Shown piece after piece: positions 44,151 through 54,597 of a stretch of DNA of 64,000 bases (its first letter is position 1; each line of letters opens with the position of its first letter). The position numbers and the translations under genes were made by a program. Below the pieces are notes generated by a model. That model was not told where the DNA came from. It worked only from the letters and a program-made list of their open reading frames with translations, and made no database searches. Origin of the DNA: Macrococcus sp. DPC7161 (GTDB taxonomy: Bacteria > Bacillota > Bacilli > Staphylococcales > Staphylococcaceae); NCBI RefSeq assembly GCF_004117835.1, contig NZ_SDSC01000001.1, positions 661,655-725,654 of the forward strand, in the 5' to 3' direction.

Positions 44151-44170
44151 GAGGTAAAATTACCTCTTTA
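44147..44170 (-). terminator. Probable yqeG terminator
   Basis: TAAAGAGGTA (44147-44156) pairs perfectly with 44161-44170 across AAAT and overlaps the yqeG stop codon. The minus-strand T-run is weak. Confidence 0.6.
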
Positions 44171-44692
44171 TTCTTCCCAATTAATCATACCTTTACGTTT
44201 AAAATAAGCTAAAAATTTACGTTCCATCATACGATTAACTTTTGTTTTCCATTCGTCATTAGATTTAACTGGAACAACCATAATCGAGTAAAACCCATTT
44301 GAATTGGCTGCTAAAACATCAGTCATCATTTGATCGCCAATCACAACTGTTTCACTCGGTGTTACGCCCATTTTTACACATGCTTTTTTGAAAGCATGTC
44401 CCATAGGTTTCTTTGCATCGAAAATATAATCAACCTTTAATGGTGTTGCAAAAGTAGAAACACGAGTTTGATTATTATTAGATACAATAGTAATTTTAAT
44501 GCCTGCTTCACTCATATCATTAAACCACTGTACAACTTCATCCGTTGCAAGTTTAACGTCCCAACCAACTAAAGTATTATCTAAATCTGTAATGATTGCT
44601 TTAACACCTCTACCTTTTAACTCTTCAGGTGTAATCTCAAAAATTGATTTTGCATATTTGCTTGGTAATAAATATTTTGAAATGATACTCAT
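44168..44692 (-). CDS. yqeG: YqeG, HAD-IIIA family phosphatase
   Basis: A 174-residue HAD phosphatase with motif I DLDNTLVGWD near 37-46, motif II SNN, and IGDQMMTDV as motif IV. Its substrate is unclear; the neighbourhood with yqeH and rsfS is the Bacillus one. The ATG at 44692 has GGAGGTG 7-8 bases upstream; a longer in-frame reading would start in the terminator upstream. Confidence 0.9.
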   Translation of the reverse strand: MSIISKYLLPSKYAKSIFEITPEELKGRGVKAIITDLDNTLVGWDVKLATDEVVQWFNDMSEAGIKITIVSNNNQTRVSTFATPLKVDYIFDAKKPMGHAFKKACVKMGVTPSETVVIGDQMMTDVLAANSNGFYSIMVVPVKSNDEWKTKVNRMMERKFLAYFKRKGMINWEE

Positions 44693-44740
44693 TGATGCAC
44701 CTCCATAATTTCCTATACCCTTATTTGAATAAATTTCATC

Positions 44741-44770
44741 AAAAAAGGTTGAGTTTTCACTCAACCTTTT
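44741..44770 (-). terminator. Terminator after the small peptide gene
   Basis: AAAAGGTTGAGT (44743-44754) pairs with 44759-44770, with a minus-strand T-run. It follows the stop of the 34-residue gene by 7 bases and separates it from yqeG. Confidence 0.85.
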
Positions 44771-44777
44771 CGTGAAA

Positions 44778-44882
44778 TTATTCGTTTATTTCATTTGGTG
44801 CAGCTTCAATTTCTGTACCAGAATAAATAATAAATCCAATAATTGCAGTCGCAATAACTGATAATGCCATAAAGAAGATCAT
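44778..44882 (-). CDS. 34-residue single-helix membrane peptide
   Basis: A short frame encoding a peptide with one hydrophobic helix (about residues 2-20) and an acidic tail. Support for translation is the ideal GGAGGTAAT site 7 bases before the ATG, placement 14 bases after the mtnN stop, and a terminator 7 bases after its own stop. I do not recognise a family. It may be a small regulatory or membrane-associated peptide cotranscribed with mtnN. Confidence 0.6.
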   Translation of the reverse strand: MIFFMALSVIATAIIGFIIYSGTEIEAAPNEINE

Positions 44883-44896
44883 GATATTACCTCCAT

Positions 44897-45586
44897 CTAT
44901 GAAATAGTCTCTAATAATGATTTTACAATTTTAGAACTTGATACGCAAGCCACTTTTAAAAACTCTTCAAATGTCACACCCGCATCACCATTGGCTAAAT
45001 CAGATATCGCTCTTGTAATGATAAACGGTACGTTAAATTGATAACAAGTTTGCGCAACTGCAGCAGCTTCCATTTCAACAGCTAACACATCTTTTAAATT
45101 TGAAATGATTGTTTCTTTTTGAGTTTGAGTACCAATAAAGCTATCTCCCGAAACAATTAAACCTAACTTTGCATTCAATGCATTGTCTTTAATCGCCTGA
45201 GTCGCTAATTTGATTAAGTTCTCATCAGCTTCGTATTTAACAGGCATCATAGGTACTTGTCCTAATTCATAACCAAATGCAGATGCATCTACATCATGAT
45301 GCATTACTGATTTTGATACGACGATGTCACCAACTGCTAAATCTTGGCCTAAACCACCTGCAGAACCTGTGTTAATAATCATTTCAGGCTCAAAATGTTG
45401 AATCATAAGTGTCGTACATATCGTCGCATTAACTTTACCAATTCCACTTTGCATCAATACAACATCTTTACCATACAATTGACCTTTATAAATTTCAACA
45501 TGCGCAATTTTTTCAGTTGATAAATTTTGCATATCACCTTTTAAGATGGCAACTTCTTCTTGCATTGCACCAATAATTCCAATCAT
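44897..45586 (-). CDS. mtnN: MTA/SAH nucleosidase (Pfs)
   Basis: A 229-residue enzyme that removes adenine from methylthioadenosine and S-adenosylhomocysteine, clearing the by-products of the many methyltransferases. It begins IGIIGAMQEEV and shows NTGSAGGLG and VEMEAAAVAQ near 170-180 with the catalytic Asp in RAISDLA. It follows greA by 15 bases. Confidence 0.96.
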   Translation of the reverse strand: MIGIIGAMQEEVAILKGDMQNLSTEKIAHVEIYKGQLYGKDVVLMQSGIGKVNATICTTLMIQHFEPEMIINTGSAGGLGQDLAVGDIVVSKSVMHHDVDASAFGYELGQVPMMPVKYEADENLIKLATQAIKDNALNAKLGLIVSGDSFIGTQTQKETIISNLKDVLAVEMEAAAVAQTCYQFNVPFIITRAISDLANGDAGVTFEEFLKVACVSSSKIVKSLLETIS

Positions 45587-45601
45587 TTCAAAACCTCCAA
45601 A

Positions 45602-46078
45602 TTAGTCGATAGAAATAATTTTCACACGCATTTCATTACCATTTGGTAAAGGTACGTTAATTTCATCGTTTACTTTTTTACCTAATAAAGCTTTTGCAAT
45701 TGGAGATTCATTTGAAATTTTCCCTTCAAATGGATCTGCTTCTGCTGATCCTACGATTTTATAAGCTTCTTCCTCACCACCAGGAATTTCAGTAAATGTT
45801 ACTGTTCTACCTAATTGCACTTCATTTTTCTTTCCATCATCTTCAATAATCACTGCATGACGTAACATCATTTCAATTTTAGTGATTTCTTGTTCAACGA
45901 AACCTTGTTCATCTTTAGCAGCATCATATTCAGAGTTCTCAGATAAGTCACCAAAACTACGTGCAACTTTGATTTTTTCTACAACTTCTGGTCGACGAAC
46001 TGTTTTTAAATGTTCTAATTCTTGTTCTAATTTTTGGAACCCTTCTTGTGTCATAGGGTATTCTTTTTGTAATTCCAT
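45602..46078 (-). CDS. greA: Transcription elongation factor GreA
   Basis: A 158-residue GreA that rescues backtracked RNA polymerase. The N-terminal coiled coil with its acidic tip ([16 protein letters not shown] near 48-63) is followed by the FKBP-like C-terminal domain. It is downstream of udk, as in Bacillus. Confidence 0.97.
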   Translation of the reverse strand: MELQKEYPMTQEGFQKLEQELEHLKTVRRPEVVEKIKVARSFGDLSENSEYDAAKDEQGFVEQEITKIEMMLRHAVIIEDDGKKNEVQLGRTVTFTEIPGGEEEAYKIVGSAEADPFEGKISNESPIAKALLGKKVNDEINVPLPNGNEMRVKIISID

Positions 46079-46150
46079 TATTAATCCTACTTTCCATTTT
46101 TCAATATTTATTTTTTTAATTTATCCTTATTTATAGGCTTTAAACATTAT

Positions 46151-46777
46151 TTATTGATTCGTATTCACTAATGATTGAATCTTTGTTGTCATAATATCAA
46201 TTGCGACTGTATTACTTCCGCCTTCTGGAATAATAATATCTGCATATCTTTTTGTTGGTTCAATAAATTGATTATGCATTGGTCTAACAACTGATAAATA
46301 TTGACTAATGACAGACTCCATCGTACGACCACGTTCTTCAATATCTCGAACTAAGCGTCTTAAAATTCTTAAATCAGCATCTGTATCTACATATATCTTA
46401 ACATCCATTAAATCTCTCAATGCTTCGTTCTCTAATGCAAAAATGCCTTCTACTATAATAACATCTTTTGGTTCAAATGTAATCGTTTTCTCGCTTCTTG
46501 TATGCATTGTATAATCATAAGTTGGTACTTTTACAGTTTTACCATCTCTTAAATCTAATAAATTTTGAATTAATAAGTCATTATCAAAAGCAAGAGGATG
46601 GTCATAATTGGTTTTAAGTCTTTCTTCAAAACTTAAGTGAGATTGGTCTTTATAATAATAATCTTGCTCAATTAAAGCGACAGAATATCCTTCTAAATTT
46701 TTTAAAATCTTAGAAGTAACTGACGTCTTACCAGAACCTGAACCACCAGCAATACCAATAATCGTCGTTTTTGACAT
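46151..46777 (-). CDS. udk: Uridine kinase Udk
   Basis: A 208-residue uridine/cytidine kinase of pyrimidine salvage. Walker A is GGSGSGKTS near 11-19, and DYYYKD and [12 protein letters not shown] give substrate and lid segments. It overlaps the upstream U32-family gene by one base. Confidence 0.96.
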   Translation of the reverse strand: MSKTTIIGIAGGSGSGKTSVTSKILKNLEGYSVALIEQDYYYKDQSHLSFEERLKTNYDHPLAFDNDLLIQNLLDLRDGKTVKVPTYDYTMHTRSEKTITFEPKDVIIVEGIFALENEALRDLMDVKIYVDTDADLRILRRLVRDIEERGRTMESVISQYLSVVRPMHNQFIEPTKRYADIIIPEGGSNTVAIDIMTTKIQSLVNTNQ

Positions 46778-48024
46778 TAGTTTAATTCCTTTCGCATCAT
46801 GTTGTTTTTAAACACTGGATGATCAACTTTAATTTGGACAATTTGTAATGGATGTCTTGCAGCATCTAAGCTGACACCTTCTTCATCAAAAATTTCTCCA
46901 ACAATTTGAGTAAAGTTTTCAATTTCAGGACCAAAGAACTCAATTTCTTGTCCTGGTTTGAAATTATTTCTTTGTTGAATCGTTGCCATTTGTGTTTCTT
47001 CAGAATAGTCTAACACTAAACCACAGAAATCAAAAGGCGTTTTTTTAGATTGCTCATGGCCAAACATTTGCTCTTCAAAGCCAGGCACACCTTCAAAAAA
47101 TGCAGGTGCTGTATCACGATTCGCACATTTATCAAGCTCTACTAACCAAGCTGGATCTATTTTAAAGTTTTCAGGGTCAGCACAATATGCATCAATCACT
47201 TTTCGATAAACAGAAACAACTGTCGCTATATAGTGGATAGATTTCATACGTCCTTCAATTTTTAATGAATCCACACCAATGTCAATCATTTTAGGGATAG
47301 ATTCAATTAATTTTAAATCTTTAGGGCTCATAGCAAATGGCGTTACATCTCCATCATATGCCACATCTAAATCACCATCAGGTTCAACTGTTAATAAATC
47401 ATAGTCCCATCTACAACTTTGACAACATCCACCGCGGTTTGAGTCACGCGCTGTCATATGGTTACTTAATGTACAACGACCAGAATATGCTATACACATC
47501 GCTCCATGAATAAATGCTTCAATTTCAATATCCACTTTTTCTTTCATTTCTTTAATTTCTTCAGCACTTGTTTCTCGAGCTAAAACGACACGTTCTAACC
47601 CTTCTGATTTCCAGTATTCAACAGCCTTCACATTTGATAATGATTGTTGTGTTGATAAATGGATTTCTAACCTTGGTGCCACGCGTTTACATGTTTCAAT
47701 AATTAATGGATCTGCAACGATGATTCCTGTTGCACCAGTACTCTCTAAAGCCATTAAATATTCTTCTAAACCATCAATATTTTCATCATGTGCAATAATA
47801 TTTGTTGTGACATAAATTTTTGCACCGTAGCGGTTTGCAAAATCTACACCTTCTTTAATTTCTTCTATCGTAAAATTATCAGCATTTGAACGTAATCCGT
47901 ACTCTTGTCCACCAAGAAATACAGCATCAGCACCATAATGTACCGCAATCTTTAATTTTTCTAAATTACCAGCTGGTGCCAATAGTTCGGGTTTTTTTAA
48001 TATCGTTTTCATCTCGGTTACCAT
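46777..48024 (-). CDS. U32-family tRNA hydroxylation protein TrhP2 (YrrO)
   Basis: A 415-residue peptidase-U32 family protein. In Bacillus, YrrN and YrrO (TrhP1 and TrhP2) are needed to make 5-hydroxyuridine at tRNA position 34 using prephenate. The [13 protein letters not shown] start, the [14 protein letters not shown] segment and CCQSCRW give the family's iron-sulfur Cys. The ATG at 48024 has AAGGTGG upstream. It lies next to TrhP1 and TrmR, so the whole wobble pathway is together. Confidence 0.88.
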   Translation of the reverse strand: MVTEMKTILKKPELLAPAGNLEKLKIAVHYGADAVFLGGQEYGLRSNADNFTIEEIKEGVDFANRYGAKIYVTTNIIAHDENIDGLEEYLMALESTGATGIIVADPLIIETCKRVAPRLEIHLSTQQSLSNVKAVEYWKSEGLERVVLARETSAEEIKEMKEKVDIEIEAFIHGAMCIAYSGRCTLSNHMTARDSNRGGCCQSCRWDYDLLTVEPDGDLDVAYDGDVTPFAMSPKDLKLIESIPKMIDIGVDSLKIEGRMKSIHYIATVVSVYRKVIDAYCADPENFKIDPAWLVELDKCANRDTAPAFFEGVPGFEEQMFGHEQSKKTPFDFCGLVLDYSEETQMATIQQRNNFKPGQEIEFFGPEIENFTQIVGEIFDEEGVSLDAARHPLQIVQIKVDHPVFKNNMMRKELN

Positions 48025-48034
48025 ATAAACCACC

Positions 48035-48958
48035 TTAATAAACAGTTTGTTTGAATAAAAATCCTTGATCTAAAGGACGATATTCAGGTTGTATTTCTTC
48101 GATCATATCTAATAAATCAAATTTAGCATCATCATATAAATCTGGATCTTCGCTAAATAAATCAATCGCTTTTCGATATGCTTTCGTCACAGTTGTGATG
48201 TACTCTTCGCTATGTAATACGCCATCTATTTTTAATGAATCGATGCCTGCATTCAGCAATTCCTCTAATTCTTCAATAATACAAATATCATTAGGACTCA
48301 TAATATGCGTACCATTAAAATCTTCAAAAATTGGATATTTATTATTACGTTCTTCATCATATAAAAGCATATTTTCTGCTTCTTTACGATTCTCAATCTT
48401 CATAACTTTTTCTTGGTACATATAGTAATTTCCTAATAATTTACGCTTTGATTGGAACATACATGTCATGCCATGCGCTTGAACTTCAATCTCTACATTG
48501 CTGTTTGCTTTAATTTCAAGTGCCTCTTCAAGCGATAACTCTCTTGCAAGTACTGCTCGTGTTGCGCCACGTTCACCCCAATAATTACATTGGAAATGAT
48601 TTGTCACCACTGTTTCTTGGTTCCAAATTAATGGAATTGTATTACCTCTTTCTCTTTCATACATAACAATCGCAGGATCTCCGAAAATAATGGCATCCAC
48701 TTTTAATTCATGTAAATAATCCATATAATTTTCTACTGCTTCTAAATGCTCATTATGGAATAGACCATTTACAGCTACATATGCTTTTTTCCCATGTGAA
48801 CGGATCAATTCAACAGCTTCTTTTAAATCAACACGATTAAACTCACCAGCAAGTCTTAATCCAAATTGTTGTTCACCAATAACAAATGCATCTGCACCAG
48901 CATCAATGAGTTGTTTAATATGTTGTACTGATTTTGGTGTTACTAATAATTCAGTCAT
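48035..48958 (-). CDS. U32-family tRNA hydroxylation protein TrhP1 (YrrN)
   Basis: A 307-residue U32-family paralogue of the next gene. It begins TELLVTPKSVQHIKQLIDAG, has the family core VQAHGMTCMFQSKR with fewer Cys than TrhP2, and ends shortly after SLKIDGVLHSEEYI. Family work assigns it to ho5U34 formation with TrhP2. It starts 1 base before the stop-adjacent end of trmR, so the genes are tightly coupled. Confidence 0.87.
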   Translation of the reverse strand: MTELLVTPKSVQHIKQLIDAGADAFVIGEQQFGLRLAGEFNRVDLKEAVELIRSHGKKAYVAVNGLFHNEHLEAVENYMDYLHELKVDAIIFGDPAIVMYERERGNTIPLIWNQETVVTNHFQCNYWGERGATRAVLARELSLEEALEIKANSNVEIEVQAHGMTCMFQSKRKLLGNYYMYQEKVMKIENRKEAENMLLYDEERNNKYPIFEDFNGTHIMSPNDICIIEELEELLNAGIDSLKIDGVLHSEEYITTVTKAYRKAIDLFSEDPDLYDDAKFDLLDMIEEIQPEYRPLDQGFLFKQTVY

Positions 48959-48959
48959 T

Positions 48960-49595
48960 TTATTCTCCTTTAAGTTTAATTGAAATACTCATACCATCAC
49001 CGATATCAATAAAGTTTGTTTGATAATCCGTATTTTCACTTAACCATGTGTTGTATTTCTCTATTTTTCTTACCATTTGTTTGACATTACGACTTCTCAC
49101 TATTTCAATGTTTCCAACAAAATCGTGGTATAAAATATTGTCTGTAATGATTAAGCCACCAGTTCTAACTAATGGACTGTATAATTCAAAGAACTTTTTT
49201 GATTGTGCTTTTGCAGCATCAATAAATAATACATCATATATTTGATGGTTAACTTCGTCAAATGCTTCTAAAGCATCTTTAAAAACGAGATTAATTTGAT
49301 GTTGCTTGTTAAAATCTTGTATATTTTTTTTTGCTTGTTGATACATTAATTCATTACGCTCTATTGTTGTGATTTGTATATTTGGATGAACACTCGCAAA
49401 ATGTAAGGCACTGTATCCTATTGCCGTACCTATTTCAAGTACATTATGAGCATTATGGATTCTTAACAATTGTTTAACAAATTCAACAGAAATCTTATCC
49501 ATAATTGGAACTGCTTCAGTTGTTGCGTACTCAATTAACGTATCAATTTCATTTTTTGGATTGAGTTCACTCACATAATTTGATTCTTTTATCAT
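48960..49595 (-). CDS. trmR: TrmR, tRNA 5-hydroxyuridine methyltransferase (YrrM)
   Basis: A 211-residue O-methyltransferase with SAM motif LEIGTAIGYSALHFA near 56-70 and the metal/substrate segment FIDAAKAQSKKFFEL. In Bacillus TrmR methylates ho5U34 to mo5U34 in tRNAs. With TrhP1 and TrhP2 it forms the complete pathway. It was once labelled a catechol O-methyltransferase-like protein by family. Confidence 0.88.
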   Translation of the reverse strand: MIKESNYVSELNPKNEIDTLIEYATTEAVPIMDKISVEFVKQLLRIHNAHNVLEIGTAIGYSALHFASVHPNIQITTIERNELMYQQAKKNIQDFNKQHQINLVFKDALEAFDEVNHQIYDVLFIDAAKAQSKKFFELYSPLVRTGGLIITDNILYHDFVGNIEIVRSRNVKQMVRKIEKYNTWLSENTDYQTNFIDIGDGMSISIKLKGE

Positions 49596-49614
49596 TATTT
49601 TTTCCTTTAATCAC

Positions 49615-49641
49615 AAAAATACCAACCATTCGGCTGGCATT
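49615..49641 (-). terminator. Terminator-like hairpin just upstream of trmR
   Basis: On the minus-strand RNA, ten base pairs (49641-49632 with 49627-49618, two of them G/U) close a GAAU loop and are followed by five U-rich bases. It lies after a candidate trmR promoter and before the trmR start, so it could be an attenuator or a second terminator after mltG. Confidence 0.6.
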
Positions 49642-49656
49642 CGTTATTTTCATGAT

Positions 49657-49685
49657 ATTTTATCATATTTTTCATGATTTGATAA
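49657..49685 (-). promoter_or_regulatory. Candidate trmR operon promoter
   Basis: On the minus strand, TTATCA (49685-49680) and TAAAAT (49662-49657) have a 17-base spacer, between the mltG terminator and the trmR hairpin. Confidence 0.5.
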
Positions 49686-49692
49686 GAAATAA

Positions 49693-49721
49693 ATAAAATT
49701 GGTTATTAAATAACCAATTTT
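49693..49721 (-). terminator. mltG terminator
   Basis: AAAATTGGTTA (49695-49705) pairs perfectly with 49711-49721 across TTAAA and overlaps the mltG stop codon. A modest minus-strand T-run follows. Confidence 0.75.
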
Positions 49722-50856
49722 ATTGTTGTTTACTATCAATGTATTTATCTTTTAATTTTTCATGTTCATCTAAAGTTTTAGAGAAATAATTCTTACCGTT
49801 ACTATCAGCAAGGAAGAATAAATAATCCGTCTTTGCTGGATTTAATACACTCTCCATACTTTCTTTACCACTAGTTGCTATTGGCCCTGGTGGCAATCCT
49901 TTATGAATATATGTATTATATGGTGATTCAACTTTTAAATCCGCTTCATAAGTCACTTTTTTGTGTCTTCCAAGTGCATACAATACAGTAGGATCCGTTT
50001 GTAATGGCATTTCAGGATTTTCTGCCATACGGTTAATAAACACTGAAGCAATTTTAGAACGGTCTGTTAAACCAGATGCTTCTCTTTCAACTAATGAACT
50101 AAAAGTTAAAAATTGATGGAATGATAGACGCTTTTCTTCGCCCTGTTCTTTTATTACTATACCACCATATTTATCCCATAATGGAAACGCATTAGTTTCA
50201 GTTGCTGATAACATTTTATCAACAATCTCGTCAATAGAAGGGTGTTTTTCAGAAAAATCATAAGTTGCTGGGAATAAATAACCTTCTAAAGGCACTTTAA
50301 TATCTGGATTAAATACATCATCTGTTATTAATTTCGGATGTTTTTTTTGCATTTTTTTGATAAATGCAGGATCATTAACAGTATTTAAAAATGATTCTTT
50401 TTGAATATCTGTTTTACTACTTACAATAGATGCAATTTGATCCATCGTAACACCTTCAGGGACATTCAATTTAAATGCCACTGGCATATAAACTTCACCT
50501 TTTTGCAAACTTTTTGCAATTTGATCAAAATTCATTGATGGTGAAAACTCGTAATTACCCGCTTGAAAATTTGAAATGTTATTAAACTTTAAATAGTACT
50601 TAAACATCGTACTACTCTTAATAATTTTCTTTTGCTCTAATTTATCGCCAATCATCGAGGCACTTTCGCCAGGTACAACTTCTATTTGTGTTGTAGATTT
50701 ATCGTGCTTATCAAGTGGCTGTTTTGCAGCATTGAAGTATAAAAATCCTCCAACTGCTACAAACAACCCAATAACCACAATCAAACCAATAATGATACTA
50801 GATAAGAGTCGAGCAAACTTTTTTGAATCTTTGATTTCTTTATTTCTTCGACTCAT
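49720..50856 (-). CDS. mltG: Endolytic murein transglycosylase MltG
   Basis: A 378-residue YceG-like enzyme that cuts nascent glycan strands and sets their length. A cytoplasmic N-terminus precedes one transmembrane helix (about 15-42), then a LysM-like domain and the catalytic YceG domain with the Glu in SLVEREA near 253-259 and LQTDPTVLYALG. It would work at the outer membrane face, near the division site in other cocci. Confidence 0.93.
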   Translation of the reverse strand: MSRRNKEIKDSKKFARLLSSIIIGLIVVIGLFVAVGGFLYFNAAKQPLDKHDKSTTQIEVVPGESASMIGDKLEQKKIIKSSTMFKYYLKFNNISNFQAGNYEFSPSMNFDQIAKSLQKGEVYMPVAFKLNVPEGVTMDQIASIVSSKTDIQKESFLNTVNDPAFIKKMQKKHPKLITDDVFNPDIKVPLEGYLFPATYDFSEKHPSIDEIVDKMLSATETNAFPLWDKYGGIVIKEQGEEKRLSFHQFLTFSSLVEREASGLTDRSKIASVFINRMAENPEMPLQTDPTVLYALGRHKKVTYEADLKVESPYNTYIHKGLPPGPIATSGKESMESVLNPAKTDYLFFLADSNGKNYFSKTLDEHEKLKDKYIDSKQQ

Positions 50857-50861
50857 ATAAC

Positions 50862-51188
50862 TTATTCCACTTCTTCTTCAAAATTAGTATTTACGATTTC
50901 TTCAATCATATCCCATTCTTCATCAGTTTCGACAGGTAAGAATTTACCTCCATCACCATTTTCATTTGGTTCGTTGATCATTGGAATTAATTCGATTTCA
51001 TCTTCATCATCTGCGCCTTCTTCAGCTAAGATAACATATGATTTTTCAAATTGTGGGTTGTAAAATTCTAATACTTTTCTGTATAAAACTTCATTACCTT
51101 CTTCATCAAATAACGTTAATAATTCCTCTTCATTATTAATGTCTAATGTTGCTTCATTTTCTTGTACAAATTCATTGTTCTCTGTCAT
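50862..51188 (-). CDS. DUF1292 protein (YrzB type)
   Basis: A 108-residue acidic protein of the DUF1292 family, with no membrane segment. It carries [17 protein letters not shown] and [17 protein letters not shown] segments, described here as alternating strands and acidic turns. It is always between ruvX and mltG or near ireB in Firmicutes. Function is unknown. The ATG at 51188 has AAGGGTGA upstream. Confidence 0.85.
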   Translation of the reverse strand: MTENNEFVQENEATLDINNEEELLTLFDEEGNEVLYRKVLEFYNPQFEKSYVILAEEGADDEDEIELIPMINEPNENGDGGKFLPVETDEEWDMIEEIVNTNFEEEVE

Positions 51189-51199
51189 ATATATCACCC

Positions 51200-51619
51200 T
51201 TATTTTGAATTTAAATAACCTTGTAAAATAAATACTGCTGCCATTTTATCAATGACTTGCTTTCTTTTTTTTCTAGAAACGTCTGCTTCTAACAAAGTAC
51301 GCTCAGCACCAACAGTAGATAAACGTTCATCCCACATCACTATTTCTAGCTCTGGAACTTCTTTTTTTAACACTTCACTAAAATACAAAGACGCTTCACC
51401 CGAAAGTCCAATCGTATTATTCATATTTTTAGGTAGGCCAATGACGGCAGTGCCAATTTGATGTTCTTTAATGATTTCTTTGAGCGCTTCTAAACCATAG
51501 TCTCCTTTACTCTCATCAATCCTTAATGTTGTTAATCCTTGTGCTGTCCAACCAAAAGCGTCACTTATCGCAACACCAATCGTTTTTGAACCCACATCTA
51601 ATCCAATGACTTTTTTCAT
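51200..51619 (-). CDS. ruvX: RuvX/YqgF, Holliday junction resolvase-like RNase
   Basis: A 139-residue RNase H-fold protein with [15 protein letters not shown] at the N-terminus and [10 protein letters not shown] later, carrying the acidic active-site residues. Family members act in pre-16S rRNA processing; a resolvase role is less certain. It overlaps ireB by 4 bases. Confidence 0.92.
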   Translation of the reverse strand: MKKVIGLDVGSKTIGVAISDAFGWTAQGLTTLRIDESKGDYGLEALKEIIKEHQIGTAVIGLPKNMNNTIGLSGEASLYFSEVLKKEVPELEIVMWDERLSTVGAERTLLEADVSRKKRKQVIDKMAAVFILQGYLNSK

Positions 51620-51882
51620 TCAGATTTCTTCTCTTGATTGATGTAGCTCGTAACAAGTTGTTCCATGATATCATCGCGATCAAGTCTTCTAATTTGGTTT
51701 CTTGCATCATTATGTCTTGGAATATATGCCGGATCACCAGATAATAAATATCCTACAATCTGATTAATTGGACTATATCCACGTTCTTCAAGTGTATTAT
51801 ACACATTTAATAAAACGGTTCTAGCTTCTTCTTTTGGCAACTCTTCAAAGTTGAATTTCATTGTTTTATCAAAATTTTCCAC
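51616..51882 (-). CDS. ireB: IreB family regulatory protein (YrzL)
   Basis: An 88-residue IreB protein. In Enterococcus it is phosphorylated by the PASTA kinase IreK and controls cell-wall stress responses. The core [11 protein letters not shown] and [20 protein letters not shown] are diagnostic. I chose GTG at 51882 (protein [10 protein letters not shown]) because AAGGGAG lies 7 bases upstream; a start 27 bases earlier has no such site. It follows alaS by 55 bases. Confidence 0.9.
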   Translation of the reverse strand: MENFDKTMKFNFEELPKEEARTVLLNVYNTLEERGYSPINQIVGYLLSGDPAYIPRHNDARNQIRRLDRDDIMEQLVTSYINQEKKSE

Positions 51883-51937
51883 TGTGTCACTCCCTTTGTA
51901 TTTTGACAATTATATCATACTATAAATAAAACTTATT

Positions 51938-54565
51938 TTACAATGTATTAAAATATGAATTAATAAATTCTATTGCATCTTGTACTTTTGATACATCTTG
52001 CGCGCCACCTTGAGCTGAATCAGGTCTTCCGCCGCCTTTACCACCTGTAACGCTTGCTACACCTTTAATCATGTCTCCCGCTTTTACTTTATCCGTTAAT
52101 GACTTAGGTACTGATGCCATATAACTCAATTTTTCACCTTTAGCAATTAAGAATATTACTGCATCTTGTAATTTAGATTTATAATCATCCATCATTTCTC
52201 TTAATACTTTATTATCAGATGCAGAAACTTCTAATGATAACACTTTGTAACCGTTAATTTCTTTAACGAGTTCTGTAATATCACCTGTTTTTAATTCTGC
52301 AATTTCTTTTTGTAAATCTGCAATTTGTTTTTCATATTGTTTTGTTAAAGCTACAATTTCTGAAGCTTTAGACACGATGTTTTCTACTTGTTTTACTTTT
52401 AAAACTTCTTTTGTTTGATCAGCTAATGATTCAAATGTAGATAAATATTCGAATGCCGCTTTACTTGTAACAGCTTCAATACGTCTTACACCAGCACCAG
52501 TACCTGATTCAGAAACAATTTTAAATAGACCAATTTCAGATGTATTTTTAACATGTACACCACCACATAATTCGATTGAATAATCACTCATTTCAACAAC
52601 ACGAACAACTTCTCCATATTTCTCACCGAATAATGCCATCGCACCTTTTGCTTTTGCATCATTAATGTTCATTTCATTGATTTCAACAGGAATGTTTGCC
52701 CATACTTTTTCATTTACAATACGCTCGATTTTTTCTAATTCATCATTTGTAACTGGTCCGAAATGAGAAAAATCAAATCTTAAGCGTTCAGGTGTCACTA
52801 ATGAACCTGCTTGGTTGACATGTGTTCCTAACACATCTTTAAGCGCTTGATGTAATAAATGTGTTGCTGAATGGTTTTTGATAACAAATGTTCTAAAGTT
52901 TGCATCTACTTCAGCTGAAACAGTTGCACCTTTAGTAACACGACCGAACTTCAATTTACCAGTATGTAAATTTTGACCATTTGGTGCTTTAGAGACTTCT
53001 GTGACTTCAATTTCAAATGCTTCAGATTTAACTAATCCAATATCAGCAACTTGACCACCGCTCGTTGCATAGAATGGTGTTGTTTCTAAAATAAACTGAA
53101 TGTCCGCTTCTCCTTCAAAATGTTCTACCAATTCACCATCTACAATAATGTCTGTCAAAATTGTATCCGCTGTTAATGTTTCATATCCAACAAATTGGCT
53201 CTTAGTTTTAATGTTAGAAAGCACTTCATTTTGAACTTGCATACTTTGTGTTTTAACGCGAGATTCACGAGCGCGTGTACGTTGCGCTTCCATTGCAACT
53301 TCAAAACCTTCTTTATCTACTGAAATACCATTTTCCTCTGCTAATTCTTCTGTTAATTCTACAGGGAAACCAAATGTGTCATACAATTTGAACACATCTT
53401 CGCCTTTTAATCGTTTATCAGAAGTTAAAGCTGCATCTTTTAATGCGTTAAAATGAACTAATCCTTCTTCTAATGTTTCATGGAAACGTTCTTCTTCTGA
53501 TTTAATAACACGTTTAATAAAGTCTTTATTGTTATTCACATCTGGGTAATAAGGTTTCATTATTTCAGCTACAATGTCTACCAATTCAAACATGAATGGT
53601 TTATCGATGTTAATCTTTTGTGCAAAACGAACTGCACGACGTAATAAACGACGTAGTACATAGCCTCTACCTTCATTTGAAGGTAAAGCGCCATCACCGA
53701 TTGCAAAACTTACTGTTCTTATATGGTCAGCAATAACTTTGAATACAACATCATCTTCATTATTTGAACGATATGATTTACCTGAAATGCGTTCAGTAGC
53801 TTCAATAATAGGCATGAATAAATCTGTGTCAAAGTTCGTCGGAACATCTTGTGAAATGGACGCCATACGTTCAAGTCCCATTCCAGTATCTATATTTTGT
53901 TTTGGAAGTGGAGAATACGTGTGATCTGGATTATGGTTAAATTCAGAGAATACTAAGTTCCAAACTTCTAAATAGCGTTCATTTTCTCCACCTGGATACA
54001 TTTCTTCAGCTGGATCATCTTTGCCGTAGCTTTCACCACGATCATAGAAAATTTCTGTATTTGGCCCACTTGGCCCTTCACCAATATCCCAGAAGTTCCC
54101 TTCAATACGAGTAATTCTGTCATCAGTTAATCCAATCTCATTTACCCATAAATCATATGCTTCTGTATCTTCAGGATGGATTGTAACGTATAATTTTTCA
54201 GGTTCAATGGCCATCCACTTTTCACTCGTTAAGAATTCCCATGCAAAAATTATCGCTTCTTTTTTGAAGTAATCTCCAATTGAGAAGTTACCTAACATTT
54301 CAAAGAATGTATGGTGGCGTGCGGTAAATCCTACGTTTTCAATATCATTTGTACGAATAGATTTTTGAGCATTTGTAATTCTTGGATTTTTCGGAATAAC
54401 GCGACCATCAAAATATTTTTTTAATGTCGCAACCCCAGAGTTGATCCATAATAAAGTATCATCATCTATTGGTACTAATGGTTGACTTGGTTCAACCATA
54501 TGTCCTTTTTCTACAAAGAAGTCTAAATACATTTGTCTTATTTCAGCAGCTGTTAATCGTTTCAT
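51938..54565 (-). CDS. alaS: Alanyl-tRNA synthetase
   Basis: An 875-residue class II synthetase. The catalytic core has [13 protein letters not shown] and [11 protein letters not shown]. The editing domain has HSATHLLH near 560-570 and CGGVH near 665-669 for zinc. The C-terminal DHHA1 domain ends with [14 protein letters not shown]. It is controlled by the T-box leader upstream and is followed by ireB and ruvX, perhaps in one unit. Confidence 0.97.
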   Translation of the reverse strand: MKRLTAAEIRQMYLDFFVEKGHMVEPSQPLVPIDDDTLLWINSGVATLKKYFDGRVIPKNPRITNAQKSIRTNDIENVGFTARHHTFFEMLGNFSIGDYFKKEAIIFAWEFLTSEKWMAIEPEKLYVTIHPEDTEAYDLWVNEIGLTDDRITRIEGNFWDIGEGPSGPNTEIFYDRGESYGKDDPAEEMYPGGENERYLEVWNLVFSEFNHNPDHTYSPLPKQNIDTGMGLERMASISQDVPTNFDTDLFMPIIEATERISGKSYRSNNEDDVVFKVIADHIRTVSFAIGDGALPSNEGRGYVLRRLLRRAVRFAQKINIDKPFMFELVDIVAEIMKPYYPDVNNNKDFIKRVIKSEEERFHETLEEGLVHFNALKDAALTSDKRLKGEDVFKLYDTFGFPVELTEELAEENGISVDKEGFEVAMEAQRTRARESRVKTQSMQVQNEVLSNIKTKSQFVGYETLTADTILTDIIVDGELVEHFEGEADIQFILETTPFYATSGGQVADIGLVKSEAFEIEVTEVSKAPNGQNLHTGKLKFGRVTKGATVSAEVDANFRTFVIKNHSATHLLHQALKDVLGTHVNQAGSLVTPERLRFDFSHFGPVTNDELEKIERIVNEKVWANIPVEINEMNINDAKAKGAMALFGEKYGEVVRVVEMSDYSIELCGGVHVKNTSEIGLFKIVSESGTGAGVRRIEAVTSKAAFEYLSTFESLADQTKEVLKVKQVENIVSKASEIVALTKQYEKQIADLQKEIAELKTGDITELVKEINGYKVLSLEVSASDNKVLREMMDDYKSKLQDAVIFLIAKGEKLSYMASVPKSLTDKVKAGDMIKGVASVTGGKGGGRPDSAQGGAQDVSKVQDAIEFINSYFNTL

Positions 54566-54597
54566 TGATAATCTCCTTTAAATTTAGAATAAAATTA

